Source: Helicobacteraceae bacterium
GTDB lineage: Bacteria; Campylobacterota; Campylobacteria; Campylobacterales; SZUA-545
Length of the DNA: 32,059 nt
Direction of reading: 5' to 3'
NCBI GenBank assembly: GCA_031258155.1
Contig: JAIRNH010000008.1
Location: 1-32,059, forward strand
Shown: piece after piece, positions 8,054-17,891 of the stretch
How the letters are laid out: each line of letters begins with the position of its first letter
Position numbering within the stretch: position 1 is the stretch's first letter
Made by a program: the position numbers and the translations under genes
The notes under the pieces: model-generated
The model's input: the letters and a program-made list of their open reading frames with translations, nothing else
What the model was told of the DNA's origin: nothing
Database searches by the model: none

Positions 8054-9580
8054 TTGGCAAAGAACAAATTAGCGTCGCGACCCAGAGTCGCGTATTTGGC
8101 TTCCGCGCCTGATAGGTGTTGGACGCTGTATGGCGACGAGGTCAGAGTGGACGATCTCTCCGAGCTTGAAAATCCCGGATGCACGGTAGTCGCTTTTCCG
8201 GATAAAGAGCTTATTTTCCATCAGTTTGATCTCGCAAAGGATATGACGAGCGAGCAGCTCGTCGAAAACGTCGAGGTTAAAGTGTTCCAAGACGCGGGCT
8301 TGAACCCGATGTTGGAGTATAAAACCTCGTTTACCAAACGAGTCAGCCGACAAGACGAGCGAATGTGGACGATCGGAGCGATCGCCGCGTCCACCGGCGC
8401 GATAGAAAGCGTTACGGCTTCTTTGCTGACGCGCGCTAACTATATCGACTCCATCGTGCCGGCAAGCTCGCTTCCCTACGCGCTATACAACGCGAACATA
8501 TTAGAGCCTAAGCGCGACGTGTTCATCTACTTCCAAAAAGACTCGCTCATCATATCGATCTTCGACGGCGGCGAATATGTTTACGGCAAGAGTCAGGATC
8601 ACGGCATTAAAAAGCTGATGGAGTCCTACGCCCAGCTTAGCCACGCTCGCATGGAATACGAAGATTTTGTTTCGATGTTGACCAGCGCCTCCGCAAGCGA
8701 GGATAAAGAGCAGAATCTTCGCGCCCTAGCGGATTTGCGCGAGGCGATCTCAAACGCGCTGTTCGGCGTAAAAAATATTCTTCTATACGCCGGTAGGATC
8801 GTCGGCATAACCAGCATGGATCGCCTGTTTATAGGCACTAGCGAAGGGCTCGTGCCGGGGCTTGAAGATTTGGCGCAAGAGCTTCTTGAGGTCGAGGGGC
8901 ACGAGTTCAACTTCAGCACCCCGTTTTATTCGCAAAACGATCAATATGTCGATCAGTTAGCTATTTTGACGTTGCTTGAGGCGAACAATATCGTCGGCGG
9001 GCTAAAAGCCAATCCGTTTAACTGCACCGCAAAAGCGCGTCCCGGGGCGTTCTTATCGAGAGACGGCGGAAAGGCTATCGCGCTGGTTAGCCTCTCTCTT
9101 GCCGTAGCGATCGCTTGGCCGCTTTGGTTTGTCGCCTACGATCAGTGGTATTCCTATAAATCTAGGTCTGAAATGGTAGAGCTTAGACAGAGCGAAGCCA
9201 AGTTCAAAGCCCTAGAGACTGAAAAGACGCAACTAGAACAAGAGGTTGCGGCGTTAGGAGCCGAACAGCAAGAAAAGCAGGCAAAGCTGACCGAAACCAA
9301 AAATCTGCTTGTCAAAATTCACGATATGCGCGTTTTAGCGCAACCGGCGGCGGCAGGGTTGGCGGGGTTATTTGAGCGGCTGACCGAAGCCAACGTGCGC
9401 GTGGAATCTTTAGAGATGACCGGTCGCGATACGGCGGCGCAGATTAGAGCGCCGCGCGATACGCAGATCACGAAGTTGCTTGAGCGGCTTGCCGAAGACA
9501 ACTATCTTCCGGAGCTTAGAAAGATCGTTAAAGGCGAAAATGGCGCCTTTAGCGCGGAGCTGAAAGTGAGGTTACCATGA
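8054..9580 (+). CDS. mshI: MSHA-type pilus assembly protein MshI (PilM-PilN/GspL-like)
   Basis: 508 residues. The first about 330 form a cytoplasmic actin-like (PilM/GspL-type) region with FIYFQKDSLIISIFDGGEYV. One membrane span follows at about 341-361 (AIALVSLSLAVAIAWPLWFV), then a coiled coil at about 370-420 and a PilN-like periplasmic end. It combines PilM and PilN roles, as MshI/GspL proteins do, linking the assembly ATPase to the alignment complex. Start: TTG at 8054 behind a strong AAGGGGGG site. It overlaps the next gene by four bases. No cysteine or enzyme motif is seen; the call rests on topology and operon order. Confidence 0.82.
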   Translation: MAKNKLASRPRVAYLASAPDRCWTLYGDEVRVDDLSELENPGCTVVAFPDKELIFHQFDLAKDMTSEQLVENVEVKVFQDAGLNPMLEYKTSFTKRVSRQDERMWTIGAIAASTGAIESVTASLLTRANYIDSIVPASSLPYALYNANILEPKRDVFIYFQKDSLIISIFDGGEYVYGKSQDHGIKKLMESYAQLSHARMEYEDFVSMLTSASASEDKEQNLRALADLREAISNALFGVKNILLYAGRIVGITSMDRLFIGTSEGLVPGLEDLAQELLEVEGHEFNFSTPFYSQNDQYVDQLAILTLLEANNIVGGLKANPFNCTAKARPGAFLSRDGGKAIALVSLSLAVAIAWPLWFVAYDQWYSYKSRSEMVELRQSEAKFKALETEKTQLEQEVAALGAEQQEKQAKLTETKNLLVKIHDMRVLAQPAAAGLAGLFERLTEANVRVESLEMTGRDTAAQIRAPRDTQITKLLERLAEDNYLPELRKIVKGENGAFSAELKVRLP

Positions 9581-10224
9581 GCGCGAGGAGCGAAGGGCTA
9601 GGAGCCAAGTTTGAAAAGTTTGTGGCGCGGCTTGACGAATGGATTGGACAACGCAAGAAAAACGAGATTATGATCATCGCGATAGCGATTCCGTTGGCGC
9701 TATTGGCGATAGATTATAAGTATGTCGTTCCAAAAGCGGAGTCCAAAGCGATCGCCACGAAAAAGAGTTACGACGACATTATGAGACGCATCGCGGAGTT
9801 CAAAAGCGGCGGCGGCGAGGCGAAAGTCGTCGAGCTTCGCGCGAAGGTCGCGGAGTTAAGAGACGATATCGAGAGGCTGGATACCACGGAGACGTATATT
9901 CAGATGCGCTTAACCGAACTCGATCACCTATATTTCACGCGGTTAGAATGGGCGCAACACCTTGACTTTATCACGCAGAAGGCTACCGAATATCGCGTTA
10001 CGATTCAGGCGCAAGAAAACGCGATCGAGCCTGAAAAGACGGGCTTTGCTCCCGTTATGTCCGTAAGTTTAGACGGACAGGGGTCTTTCGCCTCCGTTTT
10101 ACGCTACCTCTTTTTGGTAGAGGCAAGCGAAAAGATCACCCCCATAGAAAAATTGACGATGAAAATCGACGATAAAGATTTCTTGGCGTTTACCGCTACA
10201 AGCGTGTATTGGGGGATGAGATGA
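9577..10224 (+). CDS. mshJ: pilus alignment protein MshJ (PilO/GspM-like)
   Basis: 215 residues with a short cytoplasmic start, one membrane span at about 29-48 (NEIMIIAIAIPLALLAIDYK), a periplasmic coiled coil (EAKVVELRAKVAELRDDIER) and a small ferredoxin-like C-terminal domain. This is the plan of PilO and GspM. These proteins pair with PilN or MshI to form the periplasmic ring between inner membrane and secretin. The ATG overlaps the mshI stop (ATGA), and the stop overlaps the next start in the same manner. Confidence 0.78.
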   Translation: MSARSEGLGAKFEKFVARLDEWIGQRKKNEIMIIAIAIPLALLAIDYKYVVPKAESKAIATKKSYDDIMRRIAEFKSGGGEAKVVELRAKVAELRDDIERLDTTETYIQMRLTELDHLYFTRLEWAQHLDFITQKATEYRVTIQAQENAIEPEKTGFAPVMSVSLDGQGSFASVLRYLFLVEASEKITPIEKLTMKIDDKDFLAFTATSVYWGMR

Positions 10225-10643
10225 AACGATTTGTTCTGTTAGCAGGGATAGCTTCGATAGCCTTTGGCGCCGCTCAGATGGATCCAAAAGACGTGGCGAG
10301 CACGGATACGCAGATCGACGCGATCAAGGAAGCGACTCGTCCGGAAGTTCCGGCGTTTCGCAATCCGTTTTATTATCCGCCGCGCCCCGTCGTAGTCGTA
10401 GAAGGCGCGGAGCCGCCGGCGGCGGTAGCGACGCCAAAAGAGCCTATACTGCAATCTGTTTTAGGCGCGAAAGCGCTGATCAACGGAGAGTGGAAAAAGG
10501 CGGGCGAAAAGACTATCGGCGGTTGGAGAGTTCAGAGGGTGCTAGTTGATTCGGTCATTTTAATCAACGGCAATTCAAGAAGAACGTTGTCTATGGACAG
10601 CGGCGTCAAGAAAAATAATTACATCGTGAAGGTAGGTGGATGA
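10221..10643 (+). CDS. mshK: pilus assembly protein MshK (PilP/GspC-like)
   Basis: 140 residues from the ATG at 10221, which overlaps the mshJ stop as ATGA; a longer frame from a TTG at 10209 adds only four residues before the signal peptide. The signal MKRFVLLAGIASIAFGAAQ is followed by a proline-rich linker (RNPFYYPPRPVVVV). A C-terminal homology region follows, of the pattern GAKALINGEWKKAGEKTIGG then WRVQRVLVDSVILINGNSRR, typical of PilP/GspC domains that contact the secretin. Position directly before the secretin fits MshK in Vibrio and may correspond to CtsR in Campylobacter. Confidence 0.78.
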   Translation: MKRFVLLAGIASIAFGAAQMDPKDVASTDTQIDAIKEATRPEVPAFRNPFYYPPRPVVVVEGAEPPAAVATPKEPILQSVLGAKALINGEWKKAGEKTIGGWRVQRVLVDSVILINGNSRRTLSMDSGVKKNNYIVKVGG

Positions 10644-12202
10644 TTATGAGAGCGCTGAGAGCATTGGTTATAGCGTTTGCTATGGCGGGGACGATATATG
10701 CGGCTTGCCCGGGAGAGAGATTCGACATAACGATCAAAGAGCCGATCGCGCTAAAAGACGCGCTAGTGGCGATCGTTGACGAGTGCGATCTCTCCTTATC
10801 GCTAGAAGGCGAAGGGACGCAGACGCAGTTTGATTCGGCGAAAATCGGCTACGTAACGTTAAGAGCGGTAAACGCGGAAGAGGCGGTTGACTTTTTCCTG
10901 CAAAGAGCCAATCTGCACGGCTTCCTGGCGAACGATCTGCTGACGATTCGCTATTTGGATACGCGGCTATTTAGAGTGGATTTCGTGAACAACAGCAGAG
11001 AAGGCACCAGTAGCGCCGACGTTAAGATCGGCACGGCGACAGGCAGTACCTCTACCACCGACGGCACCTCTTCAAGCGATAGCGCCACAACGATTAAAAC
11101 CTCCGAGAAGTTTGATTTATGGTCAACCTTAGACGCGGAGATCGCCAACGTTTTGAACCGTCCCGAAGACGGCGCCAAAACTAACGCGAACGCCGTATTC
11201 GTAAATTCGACGACCGGCATAGTAACGATAACGGGGACGCGCCGTCAGATCGATCGCGTTAGCGAATACCTAGACAAGTTGCTGAACTCGCTTAAAAAAC
11301 AGGTGCTAATCGACGTTCAAATCTACGAGGTTCAACTGGACAACAACAACGTTAGCGGTATTGATTGGTCGAAACTATCGTTAAGTTTTGGTAGCGTCAA
11401 TGGAATTGACCCTATTGGCGATTATAGGTATGAGGATGGTTGGACGGGATCGACGGACGCCAGAACGATTACAAAGGGCTTTACTTTCTCTGGTAGAGCG
11501 CATTTTGACGCGTCGGGCGTGCTAGATTTCTTAAAAACGGAGGGCGATACCCGTTCGCTTTCCAATCCTAAGGTGTTGGCGATGAACAATCAGCCGACGC
11601 TTATTAGCGTTGGTAAAAATATCAACTACCAAACGCTAAGTAGCACCACGTTATCTGGCAGCAGCAGCGGTTCCTCTACGCAAACCGCCGACAACGACTC
11701 GCTGTTTGTAGGCGTGCTATTGGATATTACGCCGCAGATTGACGACGACGGCTATATTACCCTTAGGCTTAATCCCTCTTATAGCGATCTGTTGCGCACT
11801 CAAGACGAGGATCCTTGCTTTAACGGCGTTCAATCTATAGCGGGCGGCAATTGTATTCGTCAGATCGCGCCAGATACCAAAAGCCATCGTATTAGCTCCG
11901 TTGTGCGCGTGCGCGATAACGATATAATCGTTTTAGGCGGTCTGATCGATAACGGCAACGCAATTACCGAAAATAAGGTTCCGATTTTGGGCGATATTCC
12001 CTTCCTTGGCAAGCTGTTTGGCTCTAAAACGACAACTATAAGGAATCGCGAGATTGTCTTTGTGTTGACGCCGCATATTGTCGTCGATAACCAAACGCAA
12101 CCCTCTCTTAAGGCGTTAGGCTTTAGCGAAACGTTGATTAGCAACATTAGGGATAGTCAAAACGATCGCTCGCCGAAACTGAAAGAGTTTGATGACGAAT
12201 GA
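10640..12202 (+). CDS. mshL: outer-membrane secretin MshL (CtsD/PilQ/GspD family)
   Basis: 520 residues with a signal peptide (MIMRALRALVIAFAMAGTIY). The N-terminal STN/N0-like domain contains FDITIKEPIALKDALVAIVD. A Ser/Thr-rich linker of about 35 residues is seen near 120-155, then an N1-like domain and the secretin core: LIDVQIYEVQLDNNNVSGID, VGVLLDITPQIDDDGYITLR and VPILGDIPFLGKLFGSKTTT with REIVFVLTPHIV. It forms the gated outer-membrane channel for the pilus or pseudopilus. An in-frame ATG six bases downstream is an alternative start. It overlaps mshK by four and mshM by eleven bases. Confidence 0.93.
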   Translation: MIMRALRALVIAFAMAGTIYAACPGERFDITIKEPIALKDALVAIVDECDLSLSLEGEGTQTQFDSAKIGYVTLRAVNAEEAVDFFLQRANLHGFLANDLLTIRYLDTRLFRVDFVNNSREGTSSADVKIGTATGSTSTTDGTSSSDSATTIKTSEKFDLWSTLDAEIANVLNRPEDGAKTNANAVFVNSTTGIVTITGTRRQIDRVSEYLDKLLNSLKKQVLIDVQIYEVQLDNNNVSGIDWSKLSLSFGSVNGIDPIGDYRYEDGWTGSTDARTITKGFTFSGRAHFDASGVLDFLKTEGDTRSLSNPKVLAMNNQPTLISVGKNINYQTLSSTTLSGSSSGSSTQTADNDSLFVGVLLDITPQIDDDGYITLRLNPSYSDLLRTQDEDPCFNGVQSIAGGNCIRQIAPDTKSHRISSVVRVRDNDIIVLGGLIDNGNAITENKVPILGDIPFLGKLFGSKTTTIRNREIVFVLTPHIVVDNQTQPSLKALGFSETLISNIRDSQNDRSPKLKEFDDE

Positions 12203-12986
12203 TCGGCTCTACGCGCGCGCAAGAACACTATTTGAGGACAGCGAAAGCAACTCCTATTTTGTGCTTCTTACGCGCACGAGTCAGGTCTATAGCCGAATCG
12301 AAAACGCTTTCAAAAACCCTTTCAAGATACTACTGATCACGGGAGCGCCCGGCACAGGCAAAAGCTATGTGCTGAGGCGCTTTTTCAACGATCATCGCGA
12401 TCGTTTGCCCATATTTATATATCCGAGCGCTACCTTCACGAGCGATCGTTTGCTTGAGATTTACGAAAAATTGCACAATAAACGCCTTGCCGCCAAAGAC
12501 ACGCAAGAGATTATCGACGCCTTCAGAGAAGGGGGCGTCGGTCCGATATTCATATTGCTAGACGAAGCGCAGCTTTACGAGAGCGAACGGCTAGAGTGGA
12601 TTAGAATGCTCTCGAACGAGGAGATTTTTCGTTTTGTCGTCGTCGTTCATAGGGTGAAACAAGAGGACCTGCTGGCTAAAGAGCATTTTAGAACCCGCAC
12701 CTTTGAAACCATCGAATGCTGTCCGATAGATCCGGCGGAAACGCCTAGGTTTATTGAAACCAAACTCTTGCTCGGCGAGCTGCTAGAGTTTTACGATCGC
12801 TTCAAACAAGCTAATTTTGATAGAATTTACGATCTTACGCAAGGAAACTTGCGCGATCTTAATCGGTTGATGAATCGTTTTTTTGATTTGCTAGACGATT
12901 ACGAACAAAATAGACCTCACAAACTGCCCTCTCGTTTTTCTAATAAGTTTATCGAGATGGCGGCGATAGAGCTAGGAATGCTTTAA
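12192..12986 (+). CDS. mshM: ExeA/MshM-type AAA ATPase (CtsP-like)
   Basis: 264 residues from ATG 12192 (a TTG one codon earlier is also possible). Walker A GAPGTGKS at about 51-58 and Walker B FILLDEAQ near 120 mark an ExeA/GspA-like AAA protein. Cytoplasmic except for possible contact with its neighbours. In Vibrio mshM and in Campylobacter ctsP sit just after the secretin, as here. GspA/ExeA proteins help secretins pass or assemble in the cell wall, but this one lacks a membrane and peptidoglycan-binding part. Those features may be supplied by the next gene, mshN. The stop TAA shares one base with the next ATG. Confidence 0.85.
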   Translation: MTNDRLYARARTLFEDSESNSYFVLLTRTSQVYSRIENAFKNPFKILLITGAPGTGKSYVLRRFFNDHRDRLPIFIYPSATFTSDRLLEIYEKLHNKRLAAKDTQEIIDAFREGGVGPIFILLDEAQLYESERLEWIRMLSNEEIFRFVVVVHRVKQEDLLAKEHFRTRTFETIECCPIDPAETPRFIETKLLLGELLEFYDRFKQANFDRIYDLTQGNLRDLNRLMNRFFDLLDDYEQNRPHKLPSRFSNKFIEMAAIELGML

Positions 12987-13771
12987 TGGATAGAATTGAC
13001 AGGTTGGAGCGTAGTTGGATTATTTATAAAACAAAAAAGATTGCCAGAAGCGCAAGTTTTTTTGTTTTGGCGCTAATAATTGGCGCCCTCGTCGTCTATG
13101 TAGCCCTGCGTTACGTCAACGCGACGGGCGATACGCCGCCGATCGCGCAGATTGCAAACGCCCCTCAACCGATCGCTACCGCGACCGTTGCCCCGCAGAT
13201 AAGCGCCCCCCAGCCGACGACGCTCGCCGCCGCGGAGAGCGCGCAAACGGGGCAAGAGGCGAACGCTCCTAAGCCGACCGAAACCCAAGCGGCGCAATCT
13301 AAGCCCAAGATGAACATTACCCCTAATTTTGATTTCGCCAGCGAGGTCGATCGCCGAGTGGCGGCGTCGCTCTCGGCTTCGCGACCGAACGTTCCGTCAA
13401 CGCCGATCCAGCCGCCCGTTCGAAGCGAACCGACGCAAACTGTGTCAAACCCTGTTTCGCTTCAAAGGGTGAGCAACGTAAAGGATTTAATAAGCGCGTT
13501 TGATAGGCAGCCAACCTACTCTAAAGCGGTCGATATCGCGGAGTCCTATCTGAAGCAAAACGACTTTCAAAACGCCTATAGCTGGGCGTTAAAAGCCAAC
13601 GAGCTTAACGTAAACGACGAAAGAAGCTGGGCGGTGTTCGCGTTGTCAAGCTACAAAATGGGGGACAAGGTTCGCGCCGTAAACGCGCTAAAAGGTTATC
13701 TAGGCGTAAGATCGTCCGAACGTTTAAGCAAATTGCTTTATCAAATCGAACGCGACGAAAGAGGATTATGA
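12986..13771 (+). CDS. mshN: MshN-like bitopic protein with Pro/Ala/Gln linker and TPR end
   Basis: 261 residues. A short basic N terminus leads into a membrane span at about 23-45 (ASFFVLALIIGALVVYVALR). A low-complexity periplasmic linker of roughly 100 residues rich in Pro, Ala, Gln and Thr follows. The C-terminal helical repeat part (YSKAVDIAESYLKQNDFQNA, YSWALKANELNVNDERSWAV) looks like TPRs. This is the plan of MshN, which follows mshM in the Vibrio MSHA locus. It could be the periplasmic partner of the MshM ATPase, comparable with GspB/ExeB. Sequence conservation is low, so the symbol rests on architecture and order. Confidence 0.7.
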   Translation: MDRIDRLERSWIIYKTKKIARSASFFVLALIIGALVVYVALRYVNATGDTPPIAQIANAPQPIATATVAPQISAPQPTTLAAAESAQTGQEANAPKPTETQAAQSKPKMNITPNFDFASEVDRRVAASLSASRPNVPSTPIQPPVRSEPTQTVSNPVSLQRVSNVKDLISAFDRQPTYSKAVDIAESYLKQNDFQNAYSWALKANELNVNDERSWAVFALSSYKMGDKVRAVNALKGYLGVRSSERLSKLLYQIERDERGL

Positions 13772-14310
13772 TGAGGCTTATTCTTATTTTTTCGCTATTT
13801 TTCGCGACGCTAAGCGCGGCGCCTTCCGATAGAGTTATAGAGCTTTATCAGAAAAAAGAGTATGAGAAAGCCTGCTTAGAGGGCGCGAAAATTGCGCGAG
13901 AGCTTAGATTTGACGAAGTTTTTCTTAGCGCCTATGGCATTTCGTGTATCAATAGCGATTATATCGACTTTGCGGCGCTCGCGGGCGTCTATTTGCGGGA
14001 GACGCCCGGATCGCGTCAAAACGCAAACTATATACTTACCGTCGCCTTTCAAAAAAAGTTGCTTTACCAATCGCTCGCCGACGGAATTGATTTGGGCGAT
14101 ACGCATTTGCCCGATACGCCGCATATACTTTCTAAGGCGTTTAGCGCTTATGTAGCCGGCAAATACGAAAAGCGAAGCGACGGCTCTTACTATATCGATC
14201 AGGACGGCGATCAGCTTTTGCTTGATAGCATAGTGGAGAACTCCCGTTTCAAAGTGCGTATTAGAAGGCTTGACGAGGGGCGCGTAGTCGAAGAACATCT
14301 GTATTGGTAA
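13768..14310 (+). CDS. exported hypothetical protein inside the pilus operon
   Basis: 180 residues with a signal peptide (MRLILIFSLFFATLSAAPSD). The mature part begins with a TPR-like helical pair (VIELYQKKEYEKACLEGAKI, ARELRFDEVFLSAYGISC) and ends with a beta-rich tail (DGSYYIDQDGDQLLLDSIVE). Two cysteines, one in each helical hairpin, could form a disulfide. An extra hypothetical gene also sits between ctsP and ctsE in Campylobacter (Cj1472c), so this may be its counterpart, as inference from position only. It overlaps mshN by four bases; an alternative ATG is one codon later. Confidence 0.72.
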   Translation: MMRLILIFSLFFATLSAAPSDRVIELYQKKEYEKACLEGAKIARELRFDEVFLSAYGISCINSDYIDFAALAGVYLRETPGSRQNANYILTVAFQKKLLYQSLADGIDLGDTHLPDTPHILSKAFSAYVAGKYEKRSDGSYYIDQDGDQLLLDSIVENSRFKVRIRRLDEGRVVEEHLYW

Positions 14311-14320
14311 GGAGCTAGGA

Positions 14321-16036
14321 TTGGATTACGCAACGAGCGGCGGGTTAAGACGGGTTCGATTAGGCGACGTGCTAATATCCGCCGGACTGATCACCCAAGA
14401 AGACGTAGCGCGCATAGTCGAGTTACAAAAAAGCGACGCTAAGAATAGAAAATTAGGGCAGTTGATTATCGACGAAGGGCTTGTTTCCGAAGAGGTCGTG
14501 TTAAAAACGCTCGCCGAACAGATGCGCGTTCAGTATCTTGAGCCCGGCACTTTTGAAGGCGATTTGCGGCTTGCAGGCAGATTGAGCCTAAACATACTTC
14601 GACGCTTTTCGGTAGCGCCGGTGCGCGAAGAGGACGACGGTTACTTAGTCGCGTTCGTCGATCCGCTAGATTTCGCCGCTCAGGAGGCGGTTCAACGCGC
14701 GTTGTCCGATAAACCGTTAATTATAGCGATCACCGCGCAATCCGAAGTTCAGAGAATCGTGTCGCGTATTGAAACGCAAGAGGGGCTAAAAACGGTGCTC
14801 TCGGAGATTCGCAGAGAGATGGCTTCCGGAGCCGCCGACACTCTTACCTTAGCCGGCGCGGAAAACGAATCCGCCATTATGCGCCTAATCAATATCATTT
14901 TTACGACGGCTATTTCGCGTAGGGCAAGCGATATTCATATCGAACCGGGCGAAGCGAACTGTTCCGTGCGGGTTCGCGTGGACGGTTTTCTAGTCGAATG
15001 CTTTGCCTTTGAAACGGAACTCTACGCGCCGCTAAGCTCCAGAATCAAACTGCTAGGCGATCTGGACATAGGCGAAAGAAGAAAACCGCAAGACGGGCGT
15101 TTCAGCTCGACCATCAACGGCAAAGAGTATGATTTTCGTCTTTCCACGCTTCCGATCGCGCACGGCGAATCGATCGTTATGCGTATTCTGGACAAATCCA
15201 AAACGCTTGTGCGTCTCGACGAGATGGGCTTTACGCCGTTAAATCTGGAGCGGTTTCGCCGCGCTATGTGCGCGCCAAACGGCATCGTTTTTGTTACCGG
15301 TCCCACCGGCAGCGGTAAGACCACCTCGCTTTATGCGGCGCTTAACGAAGTAAAAAGCGTTACGCACAAGATTATTACGGTCGAAGACCCCGTCGAATAT
15401 CGTATGACCATGCTCCAACAGGTGCAAGTTAATGAAAAAGCGGGGCTTACGTTCGCGGGCGCGCTAAGGTCGATCCTGCGCCAAGACCCCGATATTATCA
15501 TGGTGGGCGAATCTCGCGATAAAGAGACTATCTCGATCGCTATTCAAGCGGCGCTTACGGGACACCTAGTTTTCACCACGTTGCACACCAACGACGCGCC
15601 AAGCGCCATAACGCGCGTTATGGATATGGGCGTAGAGCCGTTTCTGCTCGCCTCCTCGATGATAGCGGTTCAAGCGCAACGGCTTGTGCGCAGGGTATGC
15701 CCGCATTGCAAAAAAGAGGTTAAATACCCAAAAGACCTAATTGAGCGAATCAAACATATGACGCCTAGCGAAATGAATCTTTCCGATATTGTTTTCATAA
15801 AGGGCGAAGGTTGTAAGAACTGCAACAACGTTGGCTATTCCGGTCGAACGATGATTAGCGAAGTTCTTGAGATTAACGAGCGTATCGCGGGAATGATCGT
15901 CGCCAACGCTCCGAAATCTCAGATATTGGAAGAGGCGCGCAAAGGCGGATTCGAGGAGATGTTCACCGACGGTCTTCGCAAAATAGCGATGGGCGAAACC
16001 AGCCTCGAAGAGGTTATGCGCGTCGCTAAACTATGA
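14321..16036 (+). CDS. mshE: pilus extension ATPase MshE (GspE/PilB/CtsE family) with MshEN domain
   Basis: 571 residues. The N-terminal MshEN domain has two c-di-GMP motif copies: RLGDVLISAGLITQEDVARI at 13-32 and KLGQLIIDEGLVSEEVVLKT at 44-63, each followed by LQ or EQ. The ATPase core has Walker A GPTGSGKT (327-334), an Asp box near 355, Walker B around DIIMVGESRD (391-400) and a His box near 415-423. The zinc tetracysteine is C460-x2-C463 and C498-x2-C501. It powers pilus or pseudopilus assembly at the inner membrane. Start is TTG at 14321 with AAGGAG before it; the next in-frame start would cut into the domain. The usual GEIRD of the Walker B region reads GESRD here. No platform gene follows. 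Confidence 0.93.
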   Translation: MDYATSGGLRRVRLGDVLISAGLITQEDVARIVELQKSDAKNRKLGQLIIDEGLVSEEVVLKTLAEQMRVQYLEPGTFEGDLRLAGRLSLNILRRFSVAPVREEDDGYLVAFVDPLDFAAQEAVQRALSDKPLIIAITAQSEVQRIVSRIETQEGLKTVLSEIRREMASGAADTLTLAGAENESAIMRLINIIFTTAISRRASDIHIEPGEANCSVRVRVDGFLVECFAFETELYAPLSSRIKLLGDLDIGERRKPQDGRFSSTINGKEYDFRLSTLPIAHGESIVMRILDKSKTLVRLDEMGFTPLNLERFRRAMCAPNGIVFVTGPTGSGKTTSLYAALNEVKSVTHKIITVEDPVEYRMTMLQQVQVNEKAGLTFAGALRSILRQDPDIIMVGESRDKETISIAIQAALTGHLVFTTLHTNDAPSAITRVMDMGVEPFLLASSMIAVQAQRLVRRVCPHCKKEVKYPKDLIERIKHMTPSEMNLSDIVFIKGEGCKNCNNVGYSGRTMISEVLEINERIAGMIVANAPKSQILEEARKGGFEEMFTDGLRKIAMGETSLEEVMRVAKL

Positions 16037-16098
16037 TAAACGCGCAAGATAATCCGTTTCCGCGCCCGCTCGGATAAGCGAAACGAAGGGAAACGCGT

Positions 16099-17820
<1,722 letters not shown>

Positions 17821-17848
17821 TTAACGTCAGGATAATTTATAGATTAAC

Positions 17849-17863
17849 GTGATATAATTTCAC
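17849..17863 (+). promoter_or_regulatory. -10 box with overlapping palindromic operator candidate
   Basis: GTGATATAATTTCAC has arms GTGA and TCAC seven bases apart, with a perfect TATAAT (17853-17858) in the centre, 29 bases before the ATG of the Crp/Fnr-family gene. No good -35 is present, as is common in Campylobacterota. TTAACGT occurs at 17821-17827 and again at 17844-17850 as a direct repeat 23 bases apart. The arms resemble Crp-type half-sites, though the spacer is seven rather than six. Autorepression is inferred. Confidence 0.5.
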
Positions 17864-17891
17864 ATTTATTAAAAGAACGGAGAGTTACGAA

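Noticed and set aside
10640-12202. Whether the secretin belongs to a type III secretion or filamentous-phage system.
   Set aside because: The neighbours (MshI/J/K-like, ExeA-like ATPase, GspE-type ATPase with MshEN) fit type IV pilus/type II secretion assembly; no phage or type III genes are present.
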